NCBI GenBank assembly: GCA_021842385.1
Contig: JAKCAE010000009.1
Span: forward strand, 1-36,194
Direction of reading: 5' to 3'
DNA length: 36,194 nucleotides
Source of the DNA: a bacterium
GTDB lineage: Bacteria; Patescibacteriota; Doudnabacteria; UBA920; VMFF01
In this document: positions 15,590-23,168 of the stretch, in pieces
Position numbering within the stretch: position 1 is the stretch's first letter
How the letters are laid out: each line of letters begins with the position of its first letter
Notes under the pieces: model-generated
Told to the model about the DNA's origin: nothing
What the model saw: only the letters and a program-made list of their open reading frames with translations
Databases searched by the model: none
Program-made: the position numbers and the translations under genes

Positions 15590-15692
15590 TTTATATGATC
15601 AATTCCTTTCTTCCCTTAAATATTTAGATTTCAAAGTTCTGAAGCCTTTTTAGGCTTTGCGGACCTTTACTTGGACGGTTTTCACCGTACAA
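15590..15692 (-). promoter_or_regulatory. Structured 5' leader of the cell-wall hydrolase gene
   Basis: Read on the minus strand, the leader opens with a hairpin ACGGT-GAAA-ACCGT (15688-15675) capped by a GNRA-type loop. A 13-nt linker follows, then CGCAAAGCC (15661-15653), whose AAGCC pairs with GGCTT (15646-15642 side) in a second hairpin. The combination of a GNRA hairpin followed by CGCAAAGCC recalls the core of c-di-GMP-I (GEMM) riboswitches, but the family's upstream GGCAAACC strand and full P1 helix are missing. I therefore call it an unassigned structured leader. AGAAAGGA near the end is a weak, distant ribosome-binding site. Confidence 0.45.
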
Positions 15693-15698
15693 GAAAGC

Positions 15699-15727
15699 AT
15701 TGTATCATACATTAGCCCATCTGTCAA
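15699..15727 (-). promoter_or_regulatory. Near-consensus promoter of the cell-wall hydrolase gene
   Basis: On the minus strand: TTGACA (15727-15722), a 17-bp spacer ending in TGA, then TACAAT (15704-15699), an extended -10. A second copy of CCTTGACA lies 12 bp upstream, giving a tandem repeat over the -35 element. Confidence 0.8.
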
Positions 15728-15768
15728 GGGATATGTCAAGGTGACTTTTGGTATTAAAAATGGTCTAA

Positions 15769-15792
15769 AAAAGCCCATTTTATTGGGCTTTT
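15769..15792 (-). terminator. Terminator of the rfbB-cupin unit
   Basis: On the minus strand the stem AAAAGCCCA/TGGGCTTTT is followed by further T residues, 13 nt after the cupin gene's stop. Confidence 0.85.
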
Positions 15793-15804
15793 CGATGACA
15801 CCAG

Positions 15805-16218
15805 CTATATTTTTAGCTCTTTGAGCTTTTGTTTGTATTTCTCGTAGTCTTCAATATAGTCTTCCCTATTAGGGTTGTAATTTGTTGAGCTTATAGCCAA
15901 AAGAACCGCATCCTTGCTAAAGTCTTTGAAACCATGCCAAACGTAGTTTCCGATATACAAAGCGCTATGTGGGGCTTTCATTTGGATTTCTTCTAATCCA
16001 TTTCCTTGATCTATAACTGCGGTGCAGGATCCTGAAACCATAACAAAAAGCTCTTCTTCTTTTAGATGGCAGTGTTGCCCTGTGTTGCCTGTTGGGTTGG
16101 TTATGAAATATACCCGCTTAACTTCAAAGTCAATGTATTCTTTGAGTTCCAGCGGGCTGAGTGCAAAGTTTGAAGCTTGTATTTGTTTGACTTCAAACTG
16201 TTTAAATTGTAATTGCAT
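15805..16218 (-). CDS. FdtA/WxcM-like sugar 3,4-ketoisomerase (cupin)
   Basis: The 137-residue single cupin domain has the family pattern: RVYFITNPTGNTGQHCHLKEEELF with two metal or catalytic histidines, VWHGFKDFS, and the C-terminal SSTNYNPNREDYIEDYE signature. Family members convert dTDP-4-keto-6-deoxyglucose into 3-keto sugars on the way to amino sugars such as Fuc3N or Qui3N. It follows rfbB, which makes the substrate, after a 6-nt gap, so the pair can supply a 3-keto-6-deoxy sugar nucleotide for surface glycans. An aminotransferase to finish the pathway is not in the window. Confidence 0.85.
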   Translation of the reverse strand: MQLQFKQFEVKQIQASNFALSPLELKEYIDFEVKRVYFITNPTGNTGQHCHLKEEELFVMVSGSCTAVIDQGNGLEEIQMKAPHSALYIGNYVWHGFKDFSKDAVLLAISSTNYNPNREDYIEDYEKYKQKLKELKI

Positions 16219-16224
16219 TTTATT

Positions 16225-17472
16225 TTACTTAATGTGTTCGTTTATATCAGCGTTTCTTTGTTTAATCTTAGCGATCCATTCTTGATTGTGCAAATACCAT
16301 TCTATTGTTTTAGGAATTGCTTCTTCAAATCTGTGTTCTGGGTACCAACCAAGTTCGTTCATAATTTTTGCTGCATCAATGGCGTATCTTCTGTCATGAC
16401 CCGGTCTGTCTGGAACAAATTTGATCATGGATTCAGGTAAACCAAAGTATTGCAGAATTAATTTTGCAATCTCCAGATTACTCTTTTCATTGTTACCACC
16501 AATATTGTAAACTTCGCCAGGGATTCCTTTATGTAGCATCAAATCTATTGCTTTAACATGATCAAGAACAAAGAGCCAATCGCGAATATTTCTACCGTCT
16601 CCGTAGATTGGGAATTGTTCCCTGTTTAATGCTTTGGTTATTAAATATGGGATTAATTTTTCCGGGAACTGGTAAGGGCCGTAATTGTTTGAGCAGTGGC
16701 TGACAATCACAGGGACTCCAAAGGTGTTGTAGTAAGCTCTGCAAAGTAGGTCTCCACCGGCTTTTGCAGCAGCATAAGGAACGTTTGGTTCAAATGCTGT
16801 TTCTTCGGTAAACATTCTTTGTTCACCAAGTTCTAAGGATCCGTATACCTCATCTGTTGAAATATTAACGAATTTGAAAAGATTGTGTCTTCTGGTTGCA
16901 TCAAGCAGTGTTTGTACACCAACAGTGTTAGTCATAACAAACTCTCTGGAACCAATGTGGATGCTTCTATCAACGTGTGTTTCCGCTGCGAAGTTAACTA
17001 TGGAATCAATCTTTTCTTTAACTATTATTTCATCGATGAATTTCTGATCAACAATATCACCTTGGTAGAAAATATAGTTTGAACGGTTTTCAATATCAAT
17101 TAAATTATCAATGTTTCCTGCGTATGTAAGTTTGTCTACGTTTACAATTTTGTAATGCGGATATTTTGTAACCATGTGTCTGACAAAGTTGCTACCAATG
17201 AAACCAGCTCCGCCGCATACCAAAACATTCATCTGCCTTACTTCTATATTCATGCCTTTGAGAACAGATGCAAAAATCTCAGCAGAAAGTCCTGAGATTT
17301 TTATGGCATCATGTATTTCAATTTCTCTTTTTTTGTAAAGTTTAACAGCCAAGCGGGTTCGCTCAGATGTGGTCATCTGGTTTAGTATTTCTTTGCTGTA
17401 TGCTTCTGTTCCGGTATTGTTTCCGTTGTAATTTGGGTCTAAGTGTGGTGGAAATGGAGGAGTAAATTCCAT
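16225..17472 (-). CDS. rfbB: dTDP-glucose 4,6-dehydratase with an N-terminal UPF0175-like extension
   Basis: Residues 81-415 form a complete short-chain dehydrogenase: NAD-binding GGAGFIGSNF at 87-96, STDEVYGS with the Thr-Asp-Glu catalytic group, and YAAAKAGGD with the Tyr/Lys pair. It removes water from dTDP-glucose to give dTDP-4-keto-6-deoxyglucose. RfbB usually starts at the equivalent of Met81. Here the frame is open for 80 further residues, including TTSERTRLAVKLYKKREIEI and a DAIKISGLSAEIFASVLKG segment, which resemble the helical core of UPF0175 antitoxin-like proteins. A promoter just upstream of 17472 (TTGACA-N17-TAGTCT) supports the long form. Internal initiation at 17232 remains possible. 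Confidence 0.9.
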   Translation of the reverse strand: MEFTPPFPPHLDPNYNGNNTGTEAYSKEILNQMTTSERTRLAVKLYKKREIEIHDAIKISGLSAEIFASVLKGMNIEVRQMNVLVCGGAGFIGSNFVRHMVTKYPHYKIVNVDKLTYAGNIDNLIDIENRSNYIFYQGDIVDQKFIDEIIVKEKIDSIVNFAAETHVDRSIHIGSREFVMTNTVGVQTLLDATRRHNLFKFVNISTDEVYGSLELGEQRMFTEETAFEPNVPYAAAKAGGDLLCRAYYNTFGVPVIVSHCSNNYGPYQFPEKLIPYLITKALNREQFPIYGDGRNIRDWLFVLDHVKAIDLMLHKGIPGEVYNIGGNNEKSNLEIAKLILQYFGLPESMIKFVPDRPGHDRRYAIDAAKIMNELGWYPEHRFEEAIPKTIEWYLHNQEWIAKIKQRNADINEHIK

Positions 17473-17500
17473 AGTCGTTATTTAAAAAGGTTTACATCGT

Positions 17501-17529
17501 AGACTACCAGAATATGTTGTATTTGTCAA
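17501..17529 (-). promoter_or_regulatory. Promoter of rfbB-cupin
   Basis: On the minus strand: TTGACA (17529-17524), a 17-bp spacer ending TGG, then TAGTCT (17506-17501). The predicted start lies about 22 nt before the long-form ATG, with no Shine-Dalgarno. Confidence 0.55.
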
Positions 17530-17535
17530 AGGCAA

Positions 17536-17582
17536 AGCGGGCCGAACTTGTGGTCCGACCCGCTCTTGTGCGCTTGATGCGC
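17536..17582. repeat. GC-rich double hairpin without a gene
   Basis: Two inverted repeats lie together. The first is AGCGGG/CCCGCT at 17536-17564; on the minus strand it forms 12 pairs including two G-U wobbles, with loop CACAA. The second is GCGC-TTGAT-GCGC at 17570-17582. The block is much GC-richer than its surroundings and matches the style of the terminators of the two GC-richer genes at 12268 and 21474. It sits between the rfbB and tRNA promoters. It may be a terminator left behind by a lost gene. Confidence 0.5.
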
Positions 17583-17595
17583 GCCTTGGTGTCAC

Positions 17596-17624
17596 TGGAA
17601 ATTTTTTTGTAGATGTAATATAAT
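17596..17624 (+). promoter_or_regulatory. Promoter of the four-tRNA cluster
   Basis: TGGAAA (17596-17601), a 17-bp spacer, then TATAAT (17619-17624), about 45 nt before tRNA-Leu. Confidence 0.65.
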
Positions 17625-17668
17625 TAGCGAGATTTGATGATTCAAATCTTTTCTTTTTAATTACCCGC

Positions 17669-17755
17669 GCCCGGGTGGCGAAACTGGCAGACGCACTACC
17701 TTGAGGTGGTAGCGGGAGCAATCCCATGGGAGTTCGAATCTCCCCTCGGGCACCA
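17669..17755 (+). tRNA. tRNA-Leu(GAG)
   Basis: Acceptor GCCCGGG/CTCGGGC, anticodon stem CTACC/GGTAG with loop TTGAGGT (anticodon GAG), long variable arm and encoded CCA. First gene of the cluster. Confidence 0.95.
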
Positions 17756-17773
17756 AAAAGTTTTTTTGCACGA

Positions 17774-17850
<77 letters not shown>

Positions 17851-17855
17851 TGTAT

Positions 17856-17930
17856 GCCTCGGTAGCTCAGTGGTAGAGCGCAGCCCTGAAGAGGCTGGCG
17901 TCGTCAGTTCGATTCTGACCCGAGGCACCA
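17856..17930 (+). tRNA. tRNA-Phe(GAA)
   Basis: Acceptor GCCTCGG/CCGAGGC, anticodon stem CAGCC/GGCTG with loop CTGAAGA (anticodon GAA), and encoded CCA. It starts 5 nt after tRNA-Val. Confidence 0.95.
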
Positions 17931-17941
17931 TTAAAATTCAA

Positions 17942-18015
17942 GCGGCTATGGTTCAATGGTAGAACTCTTCCTTGCCAAGGAAGTGACACGGGTTCGATTC
18001 CCGTTAGCCGCTCCA
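17942..18015 (+). tRNA. tRNA-Gly(GCC)
   Basis: Acceptor GCGGCTA/TAGCCGC, anticodon stem CTTCC/GGAAG with loop TTGCCAA (anticodon GCC), and encoded CCA. Last gene of the cluster. Confidence 0.95.
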
Positions 18016-18022
18016 AAGAAAA

Positions 18023-18057
18023 AAGAACTTCACTATTTTAGTGGAGTTCTTTTTTAT
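18023..18057. terminator. Bidirectional terminator between the tRNA cluster and nrnA
   Basis: Thirteen-base arms (18023-18035 with 18039-18051, one G-U pair) are followed by T's on the plus strand and, read the other way, by the complement of the A-run at 18016-18024. It overlaps the nrnA stop. Confidence 0.9.
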
Positions 18058-19019
18058 TCCTCTTCTATTTTCCAGCTACCGTCTTCTTGCTTTATTATTT
18101 GTCCCGGTATTTCAAAACCAGAAGCGAGTTTGTGTCCGCCACCGCCAAAGAGGTGTGCTAGGAAAGAAACATCCATATTCTTATTTTCTTCACTTCTTAA
18201 GCTCCCTTTTACTTGATTACCGTCTTGCCTTAGGAAGAGTGCGAATTTAATACCAGGGATTTTGTTTAATGTTTCAACAAAACCTTCAAAAGTACTACTT
18301 GATACTTCTCCGAGATTATCAAGATCTTCTTGGGTAATTACGCTTATAGCGACCTTGTCGTCGTTTAAGAGTTTAGTGTTTTCAATTGCTTTAGCCCAAG
18401 CTTTTAATGCTGTTAAGTCTTTATTCTGATATGTTGATTCATAAATCTTGTCTATCCTTGCTCCATATTTCATTAACTCTCCCGCTGCAATTAGGGTTGA
18501 AGGTTGGGTGTTTGAATGCATGAAAGAACCTGTGTCTGTAAACATGCCTGTTAATAAGCATTTTGCAATATCGCTATTAAATTGTATTTTAAGGTACTTA
18601 AAGAAATCGTAAACTAATTCGGCGACTGATGATTTTTGTGGATCAACTAAGTTTACAGTTCCATACATTTGATTGTCGGGATGGTGGTCTATGTTTAGTA
18701 TTGGGAGACCAGAGTCGATTATTCCTTCTAATCCGGTTCTAGCTTTTTTGCCGCATCCAAAAAGAATTATTCCGTCATAGAATTCTTTTGTTACTGGATT
18801 GGGTAATTCTGACAGGATCAAGTTTTGTTTTGGCAAGAATTGCAAGCCCGAAGGAACTCCGCCGTCAGCAACTAAGGTCGTTTTTTTGCCCATTGTTTCT
18901 AAAACCATTGCCACGGCAAGCATTGAACCGCCGTCATCACCGTCTGTTCTAGAATGTGAAGCCATGAGAAAGTGATTTTTATGTTCTAGGAACTGTTTTG
19001 CTTCTTCAAAGTTATTCAT
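18054..19019 (-). CDS. nrnA: DHH/DHHA1 phosphoesterase (NrnA-like)
   Basis: The 321-residue protein has an N-terminal DHH domain: SHSRTDGDDGGS in place of HxRPDGDxxGS, NIDHHPDN as the name motif, and TGMFTDTGSF. A C-terminal DHHA1 domain has GGGGHKLASGFEIPG. NrnA-type enzymes degrade nanoRNA dinucleotides and dephosphorylate pAp; some relatives cleave cyclic-di-AMP products. The metal-binding acidic residues and histidines are present. Its start overlaps the rbfA stop by 8 nt, so it is the third gene of infB-rbfA-nrnA, an order common in Gram-positive bacteria. Confidence 0.9.
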   Translation of the reverse strand: MNNFEEAKQFLEHKNHFLMASHSRTDGDDGGSMLAVAMVLETMGKKTTLVADGGVPSGLQFLPKQNLILSELPNPVTKEFYDGIILFGCGKKARTGLEGIIDSGLPILNIDHHPDNQMYGTVNLVDPQKSSVAELVYDFFKYLKIQFNSDIAKCLLTGMFTDTGSFMHSNTQPSTLIAAGELMKYGARIDKIYESTYQNKDLTALKAWAKAIENTKLLNDDKVAISVITQEDLDNLGEVSSSTFEGFVETLNKIPGIKFALFLRQDGNQVKGSLRSEENKNMDVSFLAHLFGGGGHKLASGFEIPGQIIKQEDGSWKIEEE

Positions 19020-19380
19020 TGTTTTCTCTTTCTTTTTCTATTTTCTGGAAAATATTGCTGATATGTTCTGCGTATCTTGCACTGGTGTCTAGATGGAAAG
19101 ATATTCTTGGAACGATCTTAACCTCTATATGTCTGTTTAATTCTCCTTGGATATCATAAAGGTTCTTTTTTAGAAGGTCTAAAATATGTTCATCATTTCC
19201 GTTTACTATTGTTATCCATATTTTTGCCCAGCGTAAATCTCGGGAGGTTTCTACCTTAGATACGGTGACAATGCTTTTGCTGTTTTGAAAGTATGGTAAA
19301 AGAATTTCTCCCAAAAGCCGCTGGATTAGGGAGTTTATTTTTTCTATGCGGTTAGTTCTTTTTTGAGGAGACTTCTGCAT
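19012..19380 (-). CDS. rbfA: Ribosome-binding factor A
   Basis: The 122-residue KH-like protein starts with QKRTNRIEKINSLIQRLLGEIL, a typical RbfA N-terminal helix. It contains TVSKVETSRDLRWAKIWITI and ends in VPRISFHLDTSARYAEHISNI, the conserved C-terminal region. It assists 30S maturation and cold adaptation. It lies 26 nt downstream of infB and overlaps nrnA by 8 nt. Confidence 0.93.
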   Translation of the reverse strand: MQKSPQKRTNRIEKINSLIQRLLGEILLPYFQNSKSIVTVSKVETSRDLRWAKIWITIVNGNDEHILDLLKKNLYDIQGELNRHIEVKIVPRISFHLDTSARYAEHISNIFQKIEKERENNE

Positions 19381-19406
19381 GTCTTTAAAGGCCCTGCAAG
19401 CAGGAC

Positions 19407-21347
19407 TTATTTGTTAGAAATGAGTTCTTTGGCTTTTAGCTTTTCTTCAAATGATTCTATGATGTCACCCTCAACGATTTTTGTTCCTGAAAGTTTTACT
19501 TTCATGCCGAATTCATTGCCGCTGGTTATTTCTTTAGCGGCTGTTTTGCTTTGTTGAAGTTCTAATATTTCTCCCCTGCCTGCTTCTTCCCCGTTTCTTA
19601 TGACGGCAATTTCTCCTGATTTTTTAAGCATTCCTTGCTCTACCCTGCCTCCCACAATCATGGTGTTTTTTTCTGTCATGAAGACTTTGAGAATCTTTGC
19701 TTTGCCAAAGGTCGTTTTAATCAATTCAGGGGAAAGCATTTTGACAACCGCAGTTGTAACGTTTTCTATGAGTTCATAGATGATGTCATAGAGATCGATT
19801 GTTACTTTTTGTTGTTTTGCTAAAGCCAGAGCTTTACTGTTTGCTTTAGTGTTGAAACCAATGATCGTTGCTTTTGATGTGGCTGCTAAGGTAACATCAT
19901 TTTCATTAATTTCTCCTGCTCCTTCTGAGATGACGTTTATGGTAACTTCATCGTTCTTTAATTTATCTAATGATTGTTTAATTGCTTCTAAAGAACCCAA
20001 AACATCTGTTTTTATGATCAGGTTTAGAGTTTTGCTGCCTGCTTCCACTTTTATTCTTTGACTTTGAGTTATTCTCCTGACTCTTTCTTTTCTTTGGATT
20101 TGAAAAGCAATTTGTTTAGCCTCTTCTAATGTTTCTCTGGTTGTTAGAATATCGCCTGTTTGGGGAACATCAGAAAGACCGGAAATCTGCACTGGTGTTG
20201 AAGGTAGAGCTTCTTTAACTTTTTTGCCATACTCATCCTCTAATGCTCTGACTCTGCCAAAAGCACCACCGATTGTAACAATATCACCGATTTTTAATTG
20301 ACCGTTTTGAATGATAACTGTGGCAACAGGACCTTTGCCTTGTGAAAGATGTGATTCAATAACCGTGCCAAGGGTTTTGCCGTTCGGATTGGCCCTAAAG
20401 TTTTCTACCTCGGCTGTCAGCAGCACCATTTCTAAGAGATCATCAATTCCCTGTCCTGTTTTCGCAGAGATTGGTACAGCAATTGTCTTACCGCCCCAAT
20501 CTTCTGTTAAGACACCATGTTCAGCAAGTTCTTGTTTAACTCTCATGATGTTTGCACCCTCTTTGTCTATCTTGTTTACCGCAACAATTAAAGGGGTGTT
20601 TGTAAACTTTGCTCTGTTGATAACCTCAATTGTTTGAGGTTTGACTCCATCATCTGCAGCAACTACCAAGATGATTATATCCGTAACATTGGCTCCTCTG
20701 GCGCGCATTTCTGAAAAAGCCTCATGCCCTGGTGTATCTAGTATGGTTATTTGTTTGTTGTTTTTTTTGACTTGATAGGCTCCAATGTGTTGGGTTATTG
20801 CTCCTGCTTCTCCTGCAACAACATTTGTTTTTCTGATGTAATCAATTAAAGAAGTTTTTCCATGATCTACGTGCCCCATGATCGCAACAATCGGTGGCCT
20901 TGCTTTTAATGTTGATTCTTCTTCCTTTTTGAGCATTTCTGCAAGAGAGCTTGCTCCCATTTCTGCGTCAGTTTGGGTTTTTTCTTCTTCTGCGTTAAAA
21001 CCAAGCTCTTCGGCAACAATTGCTGCTGTATCAAAATCTATTTCTTCATTAATGTTTGCCATGACCCCGTTTTTTAACAAAGCTTTTATGACTTCTTGCA
21101 CTGACAAACCTAAAAGGTCAACGTAGTCTTTCACTTTAATGAATGCTGGGAGTTTAATATTTTTTGGAACTCTTGGGGTTGTTGGAACTATTTTTTGTTT
21201 CGGAAGTAAGGCGTCTAAGATTTGTCTTGCCAGGTAGTTGTCGATTTTTCTTGCACGAGGGGACAATCTAATACCAGCTTCAGCCACTTTTTGGCGAAGC
21301 TCTTTTTCTTTTAAATTTAGTTGTTGTGAGATTGAACTTAGATCCAT
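19407..21347 (-). CDS. infB: Translation initiation factor IF-2
   Basis: This GTPase brings fMet-tRNA to the 30S subunit and promotes subunit joining. The 646-residue protein has a short N-terminal IF2-N region with two small helical modules (1-50 and 70-120). The GTPase domain shows G1 GHVDHGKT at 158-165, [12 protein letters not shown] and SAKTGQG. Domains II-IV follow and end the protein. The long variable N-terminal extension of E. coli IF-2 is missing. The promoter TTGATT-N17-TATACT ends 9 nt before the ATG, so the leader is at most 2-3 nt. Confidence 0.96.
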   Translation of the reverse strand: MDLSSISQQLNLKEKELRQKVAEAGIRLSPRARKIDNYLARQILDALLPKQKIVPTTPRVPKNIKLPAFIKVKDYVDLLGLSVQEVIKALLKNGVMANINEEIDFDTAAIVAEELGFNAEEEKTQTDAEMGASSLAEMLKKEEESTLKARPPIVAIMGHVDHGKTSLIDYIRKTNVVAGEAGAITQHIGAYQVKKNNKQITILDTPGHEAFSEMRARGANVTDIIILVVAADDGVKPQTIEVINRAKFTNTPLIVAVNKIDKEGANIMRVKQELAEHGVLTEDWGGKTIAVPISAKTGQGIDDLLEMVLLTAEVENFRANPNGKTLGTVIESHLSQGKGPVATVIIQNGQLKIGDIVTIGGAFGRVRALEDEYGKKVKEALPSTPVQISGLSDVPQTGDILTTRETLEEAKQIAFQIQRKERVRRITQSQRIKVEAGSKTLNLIIKTDVLGSLEAIKQSLDKLKNDEVTINVISEGAGEINENDVTLAATSKATIIGFNTKANSKALALAKQQKVTIDLYDIIYELIENVTTAVVKMLSPELIKTTFGKAKILKVFMTEKNTMIVGGRVEQGMLKKSGEIAVIRNGEEAGRGEILELQQSKTAAKEITSGNEFGMKVKLSGTKIVEGDIIESFEEKLKAKELISNK

Positions 21348-21356
21348 AACTTGTAT

Positions 21357-21385
21357 AGTATACGGATTTTATGGGGAAAAATCAA
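21357..21385 (-). promoter_or_regulatory. Promoter of infB-rbfA-nrnA, nearly leaderless
   Basis: On the minus strand: TTGATT, a 17-bp spacer, then TATACT, with nine bases (ATACAAGTT) before the infB ATG. Box edges are placed to within a base or two. Confidence 0.65.
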
Positions 21386-21408
21386 GTTTTTGATATTTTC
21401 ATTTAGTC

Positions 21409-21437
21409 TTGAAAGAATCTCTAAATCTTGATATCTT
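21409..21437 (+). promoter_or_regulatory. Promoter of the 21474 gene
   Basis: TTGAAA (21409-21414), a 17-bp spacer ending TGA, then TATCTT (21432-21437), an extended -10. The predicted leader is about 30 nt and carries the Shine-Dalgarno. Confidence 0.55.
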
Positions 21438-21462
21438 TGTATGTCCTACAACACAAACGGTT

Positions 21463-21470
21463 AAGGAGGA
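21463..21470 (+). promoter_or_regulatory. Strong Shine-Dalgarno before a TTG start
   Basis: AAGGAGGA stands 3 nt before the TTG at 21474. It is one of only two near-perfect Shine-Dalgarno sequences in the window, and it decides the start codon of this gene. Confidence 0.7.
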
Positions 21471-21473
21471 ACT

Positions 21474-21848
21474 TTGGAACTAGAGAAAATTGTAGGAACC
21501 TTGGAGAAGCTGCCGACCAGCTTTCCCGATCTGAAACACAAGTTGTGTGCTGTCCAGATTTTAGGGAAGCGCTATGTCGGTGAAGTGGTTTCCATTTCCT
21601 GGGATGCGCAGAGCGGTGTTTTTAGCATTAGCCTTGCGCACGCCCAAGAGGTTCCGGACTTCATGGTCAGGGAAGTGGGGGTTCGTAGACTCAGGATCTC
21701 TGAAGAAGTCGTGGGTGACTGGCTGCACGAGCATCACACGACCCCTGAAACCCATGTCTTCTACTCCCCAGACTCGCCTGGGTATAGGCTGATGGCCAAG
21801 ACTGGCGATGAGATACTCGTTGTTCAATCATATGACTACAACCTCTGA
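21474..21848 (+). CDS. Orphan protein of unknown function, GC-richer than neighbours
   Basis: The 124-residue soluble protein starts at a TTG behind a strong Shine-Dalgarno. It has no motif I recognise. The first half (KHKLCAVQILGKRYVGEVVS) suggests a small beta-barrel-like segment. The middle (REVGVRRLRISEEVVGDWLHEHH) looks helical. It has no signal peptide or membrane helix. Its base composition differs from the flanking infB and DAGK genes. It has its own promoter and a strong terminator, the same packaging as the gene at 12268-12951, which suggests independent acquisition of a self-contained unit. Confidence 0.7.
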   Translation: MELEKIVGTLEKLPTSFPDLKHKLCAVQILGKRYVGEVVSISWDAQSGVFSISLAHAQEVPDFMVREVGVRRLRISEEVVGDWLHEHHTTPETHVFYSPDSPGYRLMAKTGDEILVVQSYDYNL

Positions 21849-21864
21849 AGGTTTCTTTAACGCA

Positions 21865-21906
21865 AAGAGGCGCGCCCTTTCCCGGGTTTGCGCCTCTTGC
21901 TTTTTT
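21865..21906 (+). terminator. Strong terminator of the 21474 gene
   Basis: AAGAGGCGC (21865-21873) pairs perfectly with GCGCCTCTT (21890-21898). An inner CCC/GGG stem lies in the 16-nt loop, and T6 follows. Confidence 0.9.
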
Positions 21907-21910
21907 GTAT

Positions 21911-22756
21911 TTAAAAAGTCCTGTTTTTACCAACAATCATTCTCAATTTTTGTGGACTTATTGTGACCAGTGATGGGATTCTTGAGACCTCATTTCCATC
22001 AACTGTTATTTTGTAGCCCCTTGGTTCCAGAAACTCTATTTGTTGGCAACGTATTGCTGTTGCTCCTGGTATTCTTTCGTAGCAACCGCTTTCTATTTCT
22101 TTTTTGTATCTCGCTGCTGTAAAGCGCGAAAGTTTTTCAATCATGATTATATCTAAATGTCCATCTTGGGGGTTGCCGATTGGGCCACCCGCGCACATTG
22201 CAGTCCCTCTGGTGTTTATGATTAATGCCCCCATTGTTTTTGAAGCTATAGTATACGAGTCATCAATGCGCATTCTTAAATCAATAGTGCTTCCGGCAAA
22301 AAGCTTCATGGAAGCCATTAGTCCCATTGGTTTGTTAGTTTGTTCACCAACTCCAAGTTCTAAGTAGCTTAAAAAGTAACTTTCGTTTATTTTTGCTAAA
22401 TCCAGTTTTTCTATACGTCTGCTGGCGATTGTTTTAACGCAAGTGTGGAGATCAGTCATACCTAATATTCTTCCCAATTGCGTGTCTTTGGAAAAAGGGA
22501 TAAAACCCAAAGTAAAATCTCGATCCTTGGTTGCAACAAGCATCTGACTAAATGTTTCGTCTGTTCCGCAAGCAACAAGAGTTTTAACTCCCCGACTTGC
22601 TGCAGTATCAACCAAGTCTTGCATTAACCTTAATGGTGTAATGCGAGCCATTTCGCCACTGACATTGAATTCTGTAAGCAAGCTTTGAAGTTCTGCTTGC
22701 TGGCGCTCAAAGTTTTTTTGCGGAATGTTATGAGGATCAAGAATGTAATAATACAT
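21911..22756 (-). CDS. Diacylglycerol-kinase-like (DAGK/YegS fold) protein with altered active-site motif
   Basis: The 281-residue protein follows the two-domain DAGK/YegS outline: TLVACGTDETFSQML where the family has GGDGTxNEV, GFIPFSKDTQLGRILGM where it has GxIPxGTxNDFAR, then a beta-rich C-terminal half ending in YKITVDGNEVSRIPSL. The glycine-rich nucleotide motif is changed to CGTDE and the GTGND motif to SKDTQ. ATP-dependent lipid kinase activity is therefore doubtful or altered. It is the last gene of DUF4446-bactofilin-DAGK, which points to an envelope role, by inference. Confidence 0.75.
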   Translation of the reverse strand: MYYYILDPHNIPQKNFERQQAELQSLLTEFNVSGEMARITPLRLMQDLVDTAASRGVKTLVACGTDETFSQMLVATKDRDFTLGFIPFSKDTQLGRILGMTDLHTCVKTIASRRIEKLDLAKINESYFLSYLELGVGEQTNKPMGLMASMKLFAGSTIDLRMRIDDSYTIASKTMGALIINTRGTAMCAGGPIGNPQDGHLDIIMIEKLSRFTAARYKKEIESGCYERIPGATAIRCQQIEFLEPRGYKITVDGNEVSRIPSLVTISPQKLRMIVGKNRTF

Positions 22757-22772
22757 CTAGTTAACACTCCGT

Positions 22773-23162
22773 TTATTTTTTCTTTGTCGCATTCTCCTCT
22801 ATTGGTTCGATAACTCCACCGTTTACATCTTTCATTGTGCATTTACCCGCAAAGTAGGCCCCTTCCTCTACTTGGAGTGTTCCGCAGGACATATCCCCCA
22901 CTAAACGCCCTGTTTTACCCAATACCAAAGCCCCGGAAACCTTAACATTTCCTTGGACAATCCCTGAAATTATGGCGTTTTCTGCTTCTACGTCAGCAGA
23001 TATTTTAGCACTTTCTCCGACAAACAAGTTTTGGGAAGTTTTTACCTTTCCAGTCACAGTTCCGTCGATTCTTAGGTTGCCCTGGCTTTTTAAGTCCCCA
23101 TCAATTTTCACCGATGGTCCGACTATGCTCTCTCCGTTTTGCATTCCTTCTTTTTTCTCCAT
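22773..23162 (-). CDS. Bactofilin
   Basis: The 129-residue protein is one right-handed beta-helix of short repeats (KIDGDLKSQGNLRIDGTVTG, KISADVEAENAIISG, VKVSGALVLGKTGRLVGDM), the bactofilin/DUF583 fold, with short polar tails. Bactofilins polymerise into non-nucleotide filaments that organise cell-wall enzymes and cell shape. The family is clear and the local role is not. It lies 6 nt downstream of the DUF4446 gene and 16 nt upstream of the DAGK-like gene. Confidence 0.92.
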   Translation of the reverse strand: MEKKEGMQNGESIVGPSVKIDGDLKSQGNLRIDGTVTGKVKTSQNLFVGESAKISADVEAENAIISGIVQGNVKVSGALVLGKTGRLVGDMSCGTLQVEEGAYFAGKCTMKDVNGGVIEPIEENATKKK

Positions 23163-23168
23163 ATGTTT

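Noticed and set aside
15590-15692. Firm call of a c-di-GMP-I riboswitch
   Set aside because: Only the GNRA hairpin and CGCAAAGCC match; the opposite strand of the binding core and a closing P1 helix could not be found.
21561-21936. ORFs antisense or frame-shifted to the 21474 gene
   Set aside because: They lack a promoter, Shine-Dalgarno or known motif, while the plus-strand ORF has all expression signals.
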